From Saccharothrix coeruleofusca (GTDB taxonomy: Bacteria > Actinomycetota > Actinomycetes > Mycobacteriales > Pseudonocardiaceae): 64,000 bases of DNA. The stretch spans positions 60,786 to 124,785 of the forward strand of contig NZ_BMRG01000007.1 in assembly GCF_014648515.1 (NCBI RefSeq). The letters run 5' to 3'. Under the pieces are notes generated by a model that was not told where the DNA came from, searched no databases, and saw only the letters and a list, made by a program, of their open reading frames with translations. Positions 28,500-43,289 of this stretch are shown one piece after another. The position numbers and the translations under genes were made by a program. Numbering within the stretch: the first letter of the stretch is position 1; every line of letters begins with the position of its first letter.

Positions 28500-28862
28500 C
28501 CCGCGAGTCGAACGTCCAGGTACCGCGAGTCGAACCCTCAGGACCCCTGAGTTCGTCGTTCGGGTTGAGTTATCCAGCAAAGGTGCGCTCGCCGCGCGGC
28601 AGGTCGCCAAGGACGGCGCTCGCGGGCACCCCGCTGCGCGCGCCCCTGGTGCGTCGGCAAGTACTACCCGGCGGGTGTGGGAGGGCCGGTAAGTACTGCC
28701 CGAGGGGCGCGGAAGCGCGGTCCGTGGGCGCAGAAGCGCGGCTTGGGGTGCGCGAATGTTGAATTCAGGGTGTCTGAGCGTTCGACTCGCGGGGGGCGAC
28801 ACGCCCAACACGCCCGCAACCGGGTGACACCGGTGACGGGCGTGTGGAGACGTGTGGCGGGG
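28500..28862. repeat. Dispersed intergenic repeat, copy B (MITE-like)
   Basis: Copy B fills most of the 444-bp gap between the DUF3072 gene and metK. Perfect 15-bp inverted ends are CCCGCGAGTCGAACG (28500-28514) and CGTTCGACTCGCGGG (28779-28793). A second CGCGAGTCGAAC lies at 28524-28535, with GGACCCCTGAGTTC after it that mirrors GAATTCAGGGTGTC near the right end. The 55-bp core (28585-28639) is identical to copy A. The motifs GCAAGTACTACCCG (28657-28670) and GTAAGTACTGCCCG (28689-28702) are again 32 bp apart. Similarity to copy A continues to the metK stop through a CACGCCCG...CGGGCGTG stem. Confidence 0.85.
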
Positions 28863-30065
28863 TTAGGCGCCCGCGGCGGCGCGGAGGGCGTCGGCGCGGT
28901 CGGTGTTCTCCCAGGGCAGGGCGATGTCGGTGCGGCCGAAGTGGCCGTAGGCCGCGGTCGGGGCGTAGATCGGGCGCAGCAGGCCCAGATCGCGGATGAT
29001 CGCGGCGGGCCGGAGGTCGAACACCTCGGTGATGGCCTGCTGGATCTTGCTCGGGTCGACCGTCTCGGTGCCGAAGGTCTCCACGAACAGGCCCACCGGC
29101 GCGGCCTTGCCGATGGCGTAGGCCACCTGGACCTCGATGCGCGAGGCCAGGCCCGCCGCCACGGCGTTCTTGGCCACCCAGCGCATGGCGTACGCCGCCG
29201 AGCGGTCCACCTTCGACGGGTCCTTGCCGGAGAACGCGCCACCGCCGTGCCGCGCCATGCCGCCGTAGGTGTCGACGATGATCTTGCGGCCGGTCAGGCC
29301 CGCGTCGCCCATGGGGCCGCCGATGACGAACCGGCCGGTCGGGTTGACCAGCAGTCGCACGTCGGAGGTGTCCAGGCCCAGGTCGGCGATCTCCGGGGCC
29401 ACCACGTGCTCGCGCACGTCCACCCCGAGCAGCCGCTCCAGGTCCACGCCGTCGGCGTGCTGGGTCGACACCACCACGGTGTCCAGCCGCACCGGCTGGT
29501 CGCCCGCGTACTCGATGGTCACCTGCGTCTTGCCGTCCGGGCGCAGGTAGGGCACGGTGCCGTCCTTGCGCACCGCGGCCAGCCGCCGCGACAGCCGGTG
29601 CGCCAGCGCGATCGGCAGCGGCATCAGCTCGGGCGTGTCGGTGCACGCGTAGCCGAACATCAGGCCCTGGTCGCCCGCGCCCTGCTTGTCGATCTCGTCC
29701 TCGGCGTCGCCGACCCGCTGCTCGTAGGCGGTGTCCACGCCCTGGGCGATGTCCGGCGACTGCGAGCCGATGGCCACGTTCACGCCGCACGAGTGCCCGT
29801 CGAAGCCCTTGGCCGAGGAGTCGTAGCCGATCTCCAGGATCTTGTCCCGCACGATCGAGGGGATGTCGGCGTAGGCCTCGGTGGTGACCTCGCCCGCCAC
29901 GTGCACCTGGCCGGTGGTGACCAGCGTCTCCACCGCCACCCGCGACCGGGGGTCCTTGGCCAGCAGCGCGTCCAGGATCGAGTCGCTGATCGCGTCGCAG
30001 ATCTTGTCCGGGTGCCCCTCGGTCACCGACTCACTGGTGAACAGCCTGCTGCTGTGCTGGCTCAC
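28863..30065 (-). CDS. metK: S-adenosylmethionine synthetase
   Basis: A 400-residue MetK making SAM from ATP and methionine. It has [34 protein letters not shown], the P-loop-like [19 protein letters not shown] and the C-terminal YGHFGR. I start at the GTG at 30063-30065 (VSQHSSRLF), which has GAGGGAG 5-6 nt upstream; an ATG at 30083 would add MSRGSA. The leader holds only a small GCTGGG-AGA-CCCAGC hairpin (30092-30106). Repeat copy B and its stem lie directly downstream. Confidence 0.96.
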   Translation of the reverse strand: MSQHSSRLFTSESVTEGHPDKICDAISDSILDALLAKDPRSRVAVETLVTTGQVHVAGEVTTEAYADIPSIVRDKILEIGYDSSAKGFDGHSCGVNVAIGSQSPDIAQGVDTAYEQRVGDAEDEIDKQGAGDQGLMFGYACTDTPELMPLPIALAHRLSRRLAAVRKDGTVPYLRPDGKTQVTIEYAGDQPVRLDTVVVSTQHADGVDLERLLGVDVREHVVAPEIADLGLDTSDVRLLVNPTGRFVIGGPMGDAGLTGRKIIVDTYGGMARHGGGAFSGKDPSKVDRSAAYAMRWVAKNAVAAGLASRIEVQVAYAIGKAAPVGLFVETFGTETVDPSKIQQAITEVFDLRPAAIIRDLGLLRPIYAPTAAYGHFGRTDIALPWENTDRADALRAAAGA

Positions 30066-30123
30066 GGCACTCCCTCGACTCATCGACCTGGGCTGGGAGA
30101 CCCAGCTTACGGCGCGCGATACC

Positions 30124-31362
30124 TCAGAAATTACTAGTACGGACGACTGCGTCCCACAATGCGGACGCCAGGTGGGCCTTCGACCCGTGCGGGATGGGCG
30201 TTTCCGAACCCCCGGCCGACAGCAGCCAGCCCGCGTTGTCCTCCACCTCGAACGCGCGGCCGTCGCCGACGGCGTTGACCACCAGCCAGTCGCAGCCCTT
30301 GCGCTTGAGCTTGGCCCGCCCGTGCTCCAGCACGCCCGCCTCGGCGTCGCCGGTCTCCGCGGCGAAACCCACCACCACCTGGCCGGGGCGCCGCGCGGCG
30401 ACCAGCTCGGCCAGGATGTCGGGGTTGCGGGTCAGCGCGACCGGGTCGGGATCGCGGTCGCTCTTCTTGATCTTGTGCTCGGCCGGTGCCACCGGCCGGA
30501 AGTCCGCCACCGCGGCGGCCATCACCACCACGTCGGCCTCGGCGGCCGCCGCGTGCATGGCCTCGCGCAACTGCTCCGCGGTGCCCACGCGCACCAGGTC
30601 GACGCCCGCGGGCGTGCCCAGGTCGGCGGTGTGCGCGGCGACCAGCGTCACCCGCGCGCCGCGCTGGGCGGCCACCCGCGCCAGCGCGAAGCCCTGCCTG
30701 CCCGACGAGCGGTTGCCCAGGTAGCGCACCGGGTCCAGCGGTTCGCGGGTGCCGCCCGCCGACACCGCGACGCGCACGCCCTCCAGGTCGCGCGGCAGCG
30801 CGTCGGCGCGCTCCAGCAGCAACCGGGACAGCTCCACGATCTCGGCCGGGTCGGGCAGCCTGCCCTTGCCGGTGTCCTTGCCGGTCAGCCTGCCGCTGGC
30901 GGGCTCGGCCACGACCACGCCGCGGGAGCGCAGCAGCGCCACGTTGTCACGGGTGGCCGGGTGCTCCCACATCTCGGTGTGCATCGCGGGCACCAGCAGT
31001 ACCGGGCAGCGCGCGGTCAGCAGGGTGTTGGTCAGCAGGTCGTCGGCCAGCCCGTGGGCGGCCTTGGCCAGCAGGTTCGCCGTGGCCGGGGCCACCACCA
31101 CCAGGTCCGCGCCCTGCCCGAGCTTGACGTGGGGCACCTCGGGCACGTCGGTGAACACGCCGGTGCGCACCGGCTGCCCGGACAGCGCCTCGAACGTGGC
31201 CGCGCCGACGAACTCCAGCGCGCCCGCCGTCGGCACCACGCGCACGTCGTGACCCGACTCGGTGAGCCTGCGCAGCACCTCGCAGGCCTTGTACGCGGCG
31301 ATGCCCCCACCCACCCCGAGGATCACGCGGGGTCGCGCGGGGGCATCCGGGGTCTCGGTCAC
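30124..31362 (-). CDS. coaBC: Bifunctional phosphopantothenoylcysteine decarboxylase / phosphopantothenate-cysteine ligase
   Basis: A 412-residue CoaBC. The N-terminal FMN decarboxylase half has [44 protein letters not shown] and [13 protein letters not shown]. The C-terminal ligase half has [27 protein letters not shown] and [21 protein letters not shown]. It performs the middle two steps of coenzyme A synthesis. The GTG overlaps the rpoZ stop (GTGA). Confidence 0.96.
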   Translation of the reverse strand: MTETPDAPARPRVILGVGGGIAAYKACEVLRRLTESGHDVRVVPTAGALEFVGAATFEALSGQPVRTGVFTDVPEVPHVKLGQGADLVVVAPATANLLAKAAHGLADDLLTNTLLTARCPVLLVPAMHTEMWEHPATRDNVALLRSRGVVVAEPASGRLTGKDTGKGRLPDPAEIVELSRLLLERADALPRDLEGVRVAVSAGGTREPLDPVRYLGNRSSGRQGFALARVAAQRGARVTLVAAHTADLGTPAGVDLVRVGTAEQLREAMHAAAAEADVVVMAAAVADFRPVAPAEHKIKKSDRDPDPVALTRNPDILAELVAARRPGQVVVGFAAETGDAEAGVLEHGRAKLKRKGCDWLVVNAVGDGRAFEVEDNAGWLLSAGGSETPIPHGSKAHLASALWDAVVRTSNF

Positions 31363-31637
31363 TCGCCCTCGGTGTGCTCGAGCAGACCCGCGTGGATCTC
31401 CCGCAGCGCGATCGACAGCGGCTTCTCGCGCGGGCCCGGCTCGACCAGCGGGCCGACGTACTCCAGCAGCCCCTCGCCGAGCTGGGCGTAGTAGTCGTTG
31501 ATCTGGCGCGCCCGCTTGGCCGCGTAGATCACCAGCGCGTACTTCGAGCTGACCTGCTCCAGGAGGTCGTCGATCGGCGGGTTGGTGATGCCCTCCGGGG
31601 AACCCGCCAGCGGGCCCAGCTCGGTGTGCGTGGTCAC
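31359..31637 (-). CDS. rpoZ: RNA polymerase omega subunit
   Basis: A 92-residue omega subunit. The core [34 protein letters not shown] is typical, and the tail [16 protein letters not shown] is the usual actinobacterial ending. It aids assembly of the beta' subunit. It lies 64 bp after gmk and overlaps coaBC. Confidence 0.95.
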   Translation of the reverse strand: MTTHTELGPLAGSPEGITNPPIDDLLEQVSSKYALVIYAAKRARQINDYYAQLGEGLLEYVGPLVEPGPREKPLSIALREIHAGLLEHTEGE

Positions 31638-31701
31638 TCGTCAACGCTCCTGCGGTTGGTGTGTCGGCTGGGGTCGTCCCGTGCCGCTCGGCGCGCGCTG
31701 C

Positions 31702-32301
31702 TCACGCGCCGGGCACCGGGCCGACCACCAAGTCTAGCAATCGGGTGGCGGCGGACCGAACGTCGGCGTTCACCACGACCTCGTCGAACTCCGGCTCGGC
31801 GGCCAGCTCCTGCTTGGCGATGGCCAGCCTGCGGGCGACCACCTCCGGGTCCTCGGTGCCCCGGCCGGTCAGCCTGCGCACCAGGTCCTCCCAGGAGGGC
31901 GGGGCCAGCATCACCAGCTGGGCCTCGGGCATCGCGGCCCGGACCTGGCGGGCCCCCTGCAACTCGATCTCCAGCAGCGACGGCAGGCCCGCGGCCAGCG
32001 CCCGCTCGACCGGCGCCCTGGGGGTGCCGTAGCAGTTGCCCGCGAACTCGGCGTGCTCCAGCAGCTCGCCGCCGGCGGCCATCCGGTGGAAGGTCGGCGC
32101 GTCCACGAAGTGGTAGTGGACCCCGTCGACCTCGCCCGGCCTCGGCTTCCGGGTGGTCACCGAGACGCTGAAGTGCACTCGCGGTGCCATCCGGCGCAGC
32201 TCGGCCAGCACGCTGGACTTGCCGACGCCGGAGGGACCGGACAGGACGGTGAGGCGGGACCGGGCGCGTGCGCCCGGCCCCGCCTCGGTGCCACCACTCA
32301 C
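31702..32301 (-). CDS. gmk: Guanylate kinase
   Basis: A 199-residue kinase phosphorylating GMP/dGMP. The P-loop [37 protein letters not shown] and [20 protein letters not shown] are present. The GTG start overlaps the mihF stop (GTGA), a conserved pairing in actinobacteria. Confidence 0.96.
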   Translation of the reverse strand: MSGGTEAGPGARARSRLTVLSGPSGVGKSSVLAELRRMAPRVHFSVSVTTRKPRPGEVDGVHYHFVDAPTFHRMAAGGELLEHAEFAGNCYGTPRAPVERALAAGLPSLLEIELQGARQVRAAMPEAQLVMLAPPSWEDLVRRLTGRGTEDPEVVARRLAIAKQELAAEPEFDEVVVNADVRSAATRLLDLVVGPVPGA

Positions 32302-32615
32302 TCGGCGCTGAACTCGGTGAGCAGCGCCTTGCGCTGCCGCTCACCCAGGCCGCGCAGCCGACGGCTCGGAGCGATCTCCAGCCGCTCCATGATCTGCTGC
32401 GCACGCACCTTGCCGACGCCGGGAAGCGCCTCGAGCAGGTTGGACACCTTCATCTTGCCAAGGACCTCGTCGCTCTCGGCGGCCTTCAGCACGTCCGTCA
32501 GAGTCGTGCCGCCACGCTTGAGGCGCTCCTTGAGCTCAGCCCGAGCGCGACGAGCGGCAGCAGCCTTCACCAGCGCTGCGGCCCGCTGCTCCTCGGTAAG
32601 CTGGGGAAGGGCCAC
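32298..32615 (-). CDS. mihF: Integration host factor, actinobacterial type
   Basis: A 105-residue mIHF (sIHF) protein. It begins [23 protein letters not shown] and has the H2TH-like core [35 protein letters not shown]. It is a nucleoid protein bending DNA without sequence similarity to enteric IHF. The GTG at 32613-32615 follows GGAGGAAATC. It heads mihF-gmk-rpoZ-coaBC. Confidence 0.95.
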   Translation of the reverse strand: MALPQLTEEQRAAALVKAAAARRARAELKERLKRGGTTLTDVLKAAESDEVLGKMKVSNLLEALPGVGKVRAQQIMERLEIAPSRRLRGLGERQRKALLTEFSAE

Positions 32616-32661
32616 GATTTCCTCCGTGGTGTGGGAATTTCAATTCTGGATCGGTGCCGCG

Positions 32662-32691
32662 ACCGTACCGAGCGCAATTGCCTGAGTACAA
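32662..32691 (-). promoter_or_regulatory. Candidate promoter of the mihF-gmk-rpoZ-coaBC operon
   Basis: Read leftward, TTGTAC (32686-32691) and TACGGT (32662-32667) are separated by 18 bp, about 47 bp upstream of the mihF GTG. This fits a housekeeping sigma promoter. The remainder of the 310-bp gap to pyrF (32616-32925) holds AT-richer sequence and a weak CACACC-ACC-GGTGTG stem at 32807-32821 but no gene. Confidence 0.45.
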
Positions 32692-32925
32692 CACGGGTCC
32701 GTTGTCACCCAGTCAGGTAAATCTTCACAGCGTCTCGGTGGTGCGGCGGGTGGTAGTAGTACCAACACCCACCGACCGGTTCGTCACCGCCACCGGTAAC
32801 GCTGTGCACACCACCGGTGTGGTATGCGTTCGGCAGATCATGGACCAGTCGGTGGGGAGGACCGTACCAGGCAGCGTTTGCGCAGGTGAGCGGACCACGC
32901 GCAGCGTGTCGCGATTTGACCGCGA

Positions 32926-33740
32926 TCACAGCGCCAGCGAGTCGCGCACCCGGCGCGCCGCGGACCGCAGGGAGGCGGTGTCGGGGCCGTGCCGGAGCAC
33001 GTCGCGGGACGAGGTGGGGAGCACTCCGCGCAGGTCAGGACCGAACAGGGCGCGCAGGTCGGCCACCGTGGCGCCCTGCGCGCCGAAGCCCGGCGCGAGC
33101 ACCGGGCCGTTGAGCGCGGACAGGTCCAGGCCCAGCTCGGCCAGCGTCGCGCCGACCACCAGGCCCACGTCGCCCTGCGGGTGGGCGCCCGCGTTGGCGC
33201 GGGCCGCCTCGTCCACCACCGCCTGCGCCACGCTGCGCCCGTCCGCACCCTCGGCGCGCTGCACCGACGCCCCCTCCGGGTTGGAGGTCGCGGCGAGCAC
33301 GAACACGCCCCGGCCGCCTGCCGCGGCGGCCTCCAGGGCGGGCGCCAGCGAGCCGAAGCCCAGGTAGGGCGACAGGGTCACCGCGTCGGCCGCCAGCGGC
33401 GAGCCGTCGGCCAGGTAGGCGGCGGCGTAGGCGGCCATGGTGGAGCCGATGTCGCCGCGCTTGGCGTCCAGCAGCACCAGCGCGCCCGCGTCCCGCAGCC
33501 CGGCCAGCACGCGCTCCAGCACGGCCACCCCCCTGGACCCGTGGGCCTCGAAGAACGCCGACTGGGGCTTGACCACCGCCACCTCGTCGCCGAACGCCTC
33601 GACGCAGGTCAGCGCGAACCGCTCCAGCCCGGAGGCGTCCTGGGGCAGCCCCCAGGACGCCAGCAGGCCGGGGTGCGGGTCGATGCCCACGCACAGCGGC
33701 CCGCGCCGGGCCACCGCGGCGGCCAGCCGCTCGCCGAACC

Positions 33741-33744
<4 letters not shown>
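32926..33744 (-). CDS. pyrF: Orotidine-5'-phosphate decarboxylase (type 2)
   Basis: A 272-residue PyrF of the longer bacterial subfamily, making UMP in the last step of the pathway. It carries [26 protein letters not shown], the catalytic [17 protein letters not shown] and [10 protein letters not shown]. The GTG overlaps the carB stop (GTGA); it is the last gene of the pyr operon. Confidence 0.95.
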
Positions 33745-37039
<3,295 letters not shown>

Positions 37040-37040
<1 letters not shown>

Positions 37041-38152
37041 CAGCGACCCTCGTCCATCATCGTCACGAACTCGTCGAACAGCGGCGCGGCGTCGTGCGGA
37101 CCGGCCGCCGCCTCCGGGTGGTACTGCACGCTGAAGGCGGGCACGTCCAGCGCCCGCACGCCCTCCACCGTGCCGTCGTTGGGGCAGAAGTGGCTCAGCT
37201 GCACGCGGCCGAAGTCGGAGACGAACTCCTCCCCCGGCTCGCCCTCCAGGGCGAAGCCGTGGTTCTGCGAGGTGATCGCCACCTTGCCGGTGGCCACGTC
37301 GATCACCGGGATGTTGATGCCGCGGTGGCCGTAGCGCATCTTGTAGGTCTCCCGGCCCAGCGCCCGGCCCAGGATCTGGTTGCCGAAGCAGATGCCGAAC
37401 AGCGGCACCCGCCGGTCCAGCACGCCGCGGGTCAGCTCGACCGCGTGCGCCTGGGTGGCCGGGTCGCCCGGCCCGTTGGACAGGAACACCCCGTCCGGTT
37501 CGAGCTCCAGCACCTGCTCCACCGAGGACGACAGCGGCAGCACGTGCACCTCGATGCCGCGCGCGGCCATCATCCGCGGGGTGTTGGACTTGATGCCCAG
37601 GTCCAGCGCGGCCACCCGGAACCGGCGCTCGCCGATCGCGGGCACCACGTACGGCTCGGCGGTGGTCACGTCGCCCGCCAGGTCCGCGCCGGTCATCTCC
37701 GGCGCCGACCGCACGCGGGCCAGCATCTCCTCGTCGGTGCCCAGCTCGTCGCCGGAGAACACGCCCGCGCGCATCGCGCCGCGCTCGCGCAGGTGGCGGG
37801 TCAGCATCCGGGTGTCCAGCCCGGAGATGCCCACCACGCCCTGGCGCACCAGCTCCTCGTCGAGGCCGCGCCGGGAGCGCCAGTTCGACGGCACCCGCGC
37901 GGGGTCGCGCACCACGTACCCGGCGACCCAGATCCGGCCCGACTCGTCGTCCTCGTCGTTCCAACCGGTGTTGCCGATCTGCGGCGCGGTCTGCACCACG
38001 ATCTGGCGGTGGTAGGAGGGGTCGGTCAGGGTCTCCTGGTAGCCGGTCATGCCGGTGGAGAACACCACCTCGCCCAGCGCGGCGCCGGTCGCGCCGTAAG
38101 CCTCGCCGCGGAAGACGCGGCCGTCCTCCAGTACCAGTGCCGCGTTCGTCAT
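37040..38152 (-). CDS. carA: Carbamoyl-phosphate synthase small subunit (glutamine amidotransferase)
   Basis: A 370-residue CarA. The class I amidotransferase triad is visible: the Cys in [16 protein letters not shown] and His/Glu in [15 protein letters not shown]. The N-terminal domain begins [19 protein letters not shown]. The ATG at 38150-38152 has GGGAGGACGGGC upstream and overlaps the PH-protein stop (ATGA). Confidence 0.97.
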
Positions 38153-38640
38153 GCCCGTCCTCCCGCGTTCAGCGCGTTCACCCACTGCTCGTACACGTCC
38201 TTGTCGTCACCCCGGAAGCCGGTGTCGAACACCTGCTCCCCGAGCTGCCAGCGGACGACCAGCAGGCCGTCCGCGGCCATCACCTTGCCCGCCAGCCCCC
38301 GCGCGGTGCGCGCCCCGCGCACGTCCTCCGCGGGGATCCACAGCGGGCTCGCCCCGGTCCGGTCCACCAGCACACCGCGCTCGGTCAGCCTCAGCACCGC
38401 CTCGGCGCGGTGGCCGATGTCGCCGACGGCCACCCTGTCCTGCCAGTCGTCGCCGATCGTCGTGCCGACGTATACGCCCGTGGTCTCCATCGTGGCCACA
38501 CCGGGATCGGCGGGTGGCGACGGGAACGCGGGCAGCGCCTCGGCCTGGCGGCGGGCGCGGCGCTGCCAGCCCCGCCACATGCCGTACAGGCAGAGCAGGA
38601 ACAACGCCAGCACGGCGAGGGTGAGCAGCAGGCGGGTCAT
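38149..38640 (-). CDS. PH-like domain membrane protein of the pyr operon
   Basis: A 163-residue protein with one N-terminal membrane helix ([19 protein letters not shown]), a basic stop-transfer ([12 protein letters not shown]) and a PH-like domain ([41 protein letters not shown]...[12 protein letters not shown]). It is locked into the operon by ATGA overlaps with both pyrC and carA. This gene is a recurrent member of actinobacterial pyr operons, but its role is unknown; membrane anchoring or sensing is a guess. Confidence 0.82.
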   Translation of the reverse strand: MTRLLLTLAVLALFLLCLYGMWRGWQRRARRQAEALPAFPSPPADPGVATMETTGVYVGTTIGDDWQDRVAVGDIGHRAEAVLRLTERGVLVDRTGASPLWIPAEDVRGARTARGLAGKVMAADGLLVVRWQLGEQVFDTGFRGDDKDVYEQWVNALNAGGRA

Positions 38641-39931
38641 GCGGGAATCCTTCCCGTCCGCGCGGTCACGCGCCCGCGCAGCAGCGTCGCCACCACCGCG
38701 CCGGGCAGCTCCATGCCCTCGAAGGGCGTGTTCGCGGCGATGCTGGCGAAGTCCGCGCCGCGCACGGTCCACCGGGCGTCCGGGTCCACCAGCACCAGGT
38801 TGGCGGGCTCGCCCACCGCGATCGGGCGGCCCTGGTCGGCCAGGCCCGCGATCTCGGCGGGCCGCTCGGACAGCACGCGGGCCACCCCGCGCCAGTCCAG
38901 CAGCCCGGTCTCCACCATGGTCGCGACCACCACCGACAGCGCGGTCTGCAGGCCCAGCATCCCCGGCCGGGCCGCCGACCACTCGCAGTCCTTGTCCTGC
39001 ACGGCGTGCGGCGCGTGGTCGGTGGCCACGCAGTCGATCACGCCCTCGGCCAGCGCGCGGCGCAGCGCCAGGGCGTCGTCCTCGGTGCGCAGCGGCGGGT
39101 TGACCTTGTTCACCGGGTCGTAGGTGGCCAGCCGCTCGTCGGTCAGCAGCAGGTGGTGCGGGGTGACCTCGGCGGAGACCCGCGTGCCGCGCGCCTTGGC
39201 CCACCTGAGCACGTCCGCGGTGCCCGCGGTGGAGACGTGGCAGACGTGCAGCCGCGCGTCGGCGTGCAGCGCCAGCAGGCAGTCGCGCGCCACGATCGAC
39301 TCCTCGGCGGCGGCGGGCCAGCCCGCCAGCCCCAGCCGGGACGCCCGCTCCCCCTCGTGCGCCTGCGCGCCGACGGTCAGCTTCGGCTCCTCGGCGTGCT
39401 GGGCGATCACCACGTCCAGGGCCTTGCTGTACTCCAGCGCGCGCCGCATGAGCAGCGGGTCGTGCACGCACACGCCGTCGTCGGAGAAGACCCGCACGCC
39501 CGCCTTGGCCATGGTGCCCAGCTCGGCGAGCTTGCTCCCGCCCAGGCCGACGGTCACCGCGCCGACCGGGTGCACGTCGACCAGACCGACCTCCTGGCCG
39601 CGCCGCCGCACGTGCTCGACCACCACGGCGTTGTCGGCCACCGGGTCGGTGTTGGCCATCGCGAAGACCGCCGTGTAGCCGCCCAGCGCCGCGGCGGCCG
39701 AGCCGGTGGCGATGGTCTCGGTGTCCTCGCGCCCCGGTTCCCGCAGGTGGGTGTGCAGGTCGACGAAACCGGGCAGCAGCACCGCGCCGCTGCCGTCGAG
39801 CACCTCCGCGCCGCCGTCCTCTGCGCCGCCGTCCTCGGGGGAGCCGATCGCGGCGATGACGCCGTCGCGGACCAGCACATCCACCGGGTCGCCCTCGCCG
39901 TAGGGCCGGACTCCCCTGATCAGCAAGGGGC

Positions 39932-39935
<4 letters not shown>
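38637..39935 (-). CDS. pyrC: Dihydroorotase
   Basis: A 432-residue class I dihydroorotase cyclising carbamoyl aspartate. The metal ligands are in [16 protein letters not shown], and downstream are [14 protein letters not shown] and [14 protein letters not shown]. The N-terminal part contains a small duplication GGAEDGGAE. The GTG overlaps the pyrB stop (GTGA), and the stop overlaps the PH-protein ATG. Confidence 0.96.
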
Positions 39936-41480
<1,545 letters not shown>

Positions 41481-41616
41481 CGTCGGACACCCGGATGCGA
41501 CCGGGCTGACCTGCACGGTATCAGGCGATGGCGGTCAGTCTTCCGGGTGGTGAGCGTGGTCTCGCCCACCTGTCGGACCGAGATCAGCTTGACCTGGTGA
41601 CCACGGAGAGCAATCA

Positions 41617-41630
41617 TTACTCTGCGTATT
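41617..41630 (+). promoter_or_regulatory. BldD-type operator in the bldD promoter region
   Basis: TTACTCTGCGTATT matches the BldD consensus tnACnC(A/T)GnGTnA except at the last base. It lies 65-78 bp upstream of the bldD ATG and about 180 bp upstream of pyrR on the opposite strand. BldD represses its own promoter in Streptomyces, so autoregulation is likely. Confidence 0.55.
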
Positions 41631-41694
41631 GATCTAAGCCTCCCCGCGCCAGTCCCCTACCGGCCGACGGGGCGAATGAACGGAGAACCGCCAC

Positions 41695-42183
41695 ATGGGC
41701 GACTACGCCAAGGCGCTGGGGGCCAAGCTCCGCGCGATCCGCCAGCAGCAGGGCCTCTCACTGCACGGCGTCGAGCAGAAGTCCGGCGGCCGCTGGAAGG
41801 CCGTGGTGGTCGGCTCGTACGAGCGCGGCGACCGCGCCGTGACCGTGCAGAAGCTCGCCGAGCTGGCCGACTTCTACGGCGTCCCGGTGGCCGAGCTGCT
41901 CCCCGAGGGCCGGGTTCCCTCGGGCGCCGAGCCCGCCACCAAGATCGTGATCAACCTGGAGCGGCTGCAACAGCTGCCCGCCGAGAAGGTGGGGCCGCTG
42001 GCCAGGTACGCGGCCACCATCCAGAGCCAGCGCGGCGACTACAACGGCAAGGTGCTGTCCATCCGCACCGAGGACCTGCGGTCGCTGGCCATCATCTACG
42101 ACATGACCCCCGGCGAGCTGACCGAGCAGCTCATCGACTGGGGCGTGCTGCCCCCCGAGGCCAGGCCCGCCAAGGAGGACTGA
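41695..42183 (+). CDS. bldD: Developmental master regulator BldD (c-di-GMP responsive)
   Basis: A 162-residue BldD. The N-terminal XRE helix-turn-helix is YAKALGAKLRAIRQQQGLSLHGVEQ...YERGDRAVTVQKLAELADFYGV. The C-terminal domain has RGDYNGKVLSIRTEDLRSLA, which contains the RxD-x8-RxxD signature that binds tetrameric c-di-GMP. In Streptomyces BldD-c-di-GMP represses sporulation genes during growth. It is divergent from the pyr operon and ends at a strong hairpin shared with nusB. Confidence 0.95.
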   Translation: MGDYAKALGAKLRAIRQQQGLSLHGVEQKSGGRWKAVVVGSYERGDRAVTVQKLAELADFYGVPVAELLPEGRVPSGAEPATKIVINLERLQQLPAEKVGPLARYAATIQSQRGDYNGKVLSIRTEDLRSLAIIYDMTPGELTEQLIDWGVLPPEARPAKED

Positions 42184-42188
42184 CGCGA

Positions 42189-42222
42189 CCAGGGCCACTT
42201 CCCCGAGGGGAAGTGGCCCTGG
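42189..42222. terminator. Bidirectional terminator between bldD and nusB
   Basis: A perfect 16-bp stem: CCAGGGCCACTTCCCC (42189-42204), GA, GGGGAAGTGGCCCTGG (42207-42222). It fills the 58-bp gap between two convergent genes. Confidence 0.85.
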
Positions 42223-42241
42223 AGCGGTACCGCGAATCGGC

Positions 42242-42661
42242 CTACAGCACGGCCCTGAGCTGGTCGGCGATGACCGCGATGCGGCCGAGCACGCCGTTGA
42301 CGAACCTCGGCGAGTCGTCGGTGGACAGGCCCTTGGCCAGCTCCACCGCCTCGTCGATGGCCACCGCGTCGGGCACGTCGGCGGCCCACAGCAGCTCGTA
42401 CAGGCCGACCCGCAGCACCGCGCGGTCCACCGCGGGCATCCGCTGCAGGGTCCAGCCCTCGGAGTGCTCGGAGATCAGGTCGTCGATGCGGGCGCGGTGC
42501 GCCGTGACGCCCTCGACCAGCCCGACGGTGTAGTCGTTGACCGGCGGCACGTCGGTGGAGCCCACCCGCTCGGCGAGCAGGGTCACCGCGTCCACGCCCC
42601 GCAGGTCCGCCTCGTACAGGACGTCCACGGCGCGTTTCCGGGCCTTGCTGCGTGCGCCCAT
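42242..42661 (-). CDS. nusB: Transcription antitermination factor NusB
   Basis: A 139-residue NusB binding boxA RNA with S10 in rRNA antitermination. It has SKARKRAVDVLYEADLRG, VLRVGLYELLW and VAIDEAVELAKGLSTDDSPRFVNGVLG. The ATG comes just before the efp stop region with a 1-bp gap, so efp-nusB are co-transcribed. Confidence 0.95.
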   Translation of the reverse strand: MGARSKARKRAVDVLYEADLRGVDAVTLLAERVGSTDVPPVNDYTVGLVEGVTAHRARIDDLISEHSEGWTLQRMPAVDRAVLRVGLYELLWAADVPDAVAIDEAVELAKGLSTDDSPRFVNGVLGRIAVIADQLRAVL

Positions 42662-42662
42662 G

Positions 42663-43226
42663 TCAGCCGTTCACGCGGCCGAGGTAGCGGCCGTCGCGGG
42701 TGTCGACCTTGATCTTCTCGCCGGTGGTGACGAACAGCGGGACCTGGATCTCCGCGCCGGTCTCCAGGGTGGCGGGCTTGGTGCCGCCGGTGGAGCGGTC
42801 GCCCTGCAGGCCGGGGTCGGTGTGCTGGATGACCAGCTCGACCGAGGTCGGCAGCTCCACGTACAGCGGGACGCCCTCGTGCGTGGCGACCACGGCCTCC
42901 TGGTTCTCCAGCATGTAGTTCGCGGCGTCGCCGACCGTCTCCGCGGGCACCGGGATCTGGTCGTAGGTGTCGCTGTCCATGAAGATGAAGTCGGCGCCGT
43001 CCTTGTACAGGAAGGTCATGCTGCGCTTGTCCACGGTCGCCGTGTCGACCTTGGTACCCGCGTTGAAGGTCTTGTCCACGACCTTGCCGGTCAGGACGTG
43101 CTTCAACGTGGTGCGCACGAAGGCGCCACCCTTGCCCGGCTTGACGTGCTGGAACGCGGTGACGGTCCAGAGCTGGCCGTCGAGGTTCAGCACCAGGCCG
43201 TTCTTCAGGTCGTTGGTGGTGGCCAC
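42663..43226 (-). CDS. efp: Translation elongation factor P
   Basis: A 187-residue EF-P relieving ribosome stalls at polyproline. The loop is [16 protein letters not shown], with Lys at the tip; no modification enzyme gene is seen in the window. The C-terminal end [18 protein letters not shown] is typical. The GTG is at 43224-43226, with AGGAGAG upstream. Confidence 0.96.
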   Translation of the reverse strand: MATTNDLKNGLVLNLDGQLWTVTAFQHVKPGKGGAFVRTTLKHVLTGKVVDKTFNAGTKVDTATVDKRSMTFLYKDGADFIFMDSDTYDQIPVPAETVGDAANYMLENQEAVVATHEGVPLYVELPTSVELVIQHTDPGLQGDRSTGGTKPATLETGAEIQVPLFVTTGEKIKVDTRDGRYLGRVNG

Positions 43227-43289
43227 GGTGGTGGACTCTCCTGTTGAGTGGTTGGGGGCGACGTCGGCGGGACCGACGGACATCCTGCG

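Noticed and set aside
30066-30123. SAM riboswitch before metK
   Set aside because: The leader is under 60 bp with only one 6-bp hairpin, far too small for any known SAM riboswitch.
32705-32929. 74-codon leftward frame in the pyrF-mihF gap
   Set aside because: No motif, no ribosome binding site, unusual composition; the gap is better explained as promoter and 3' region.
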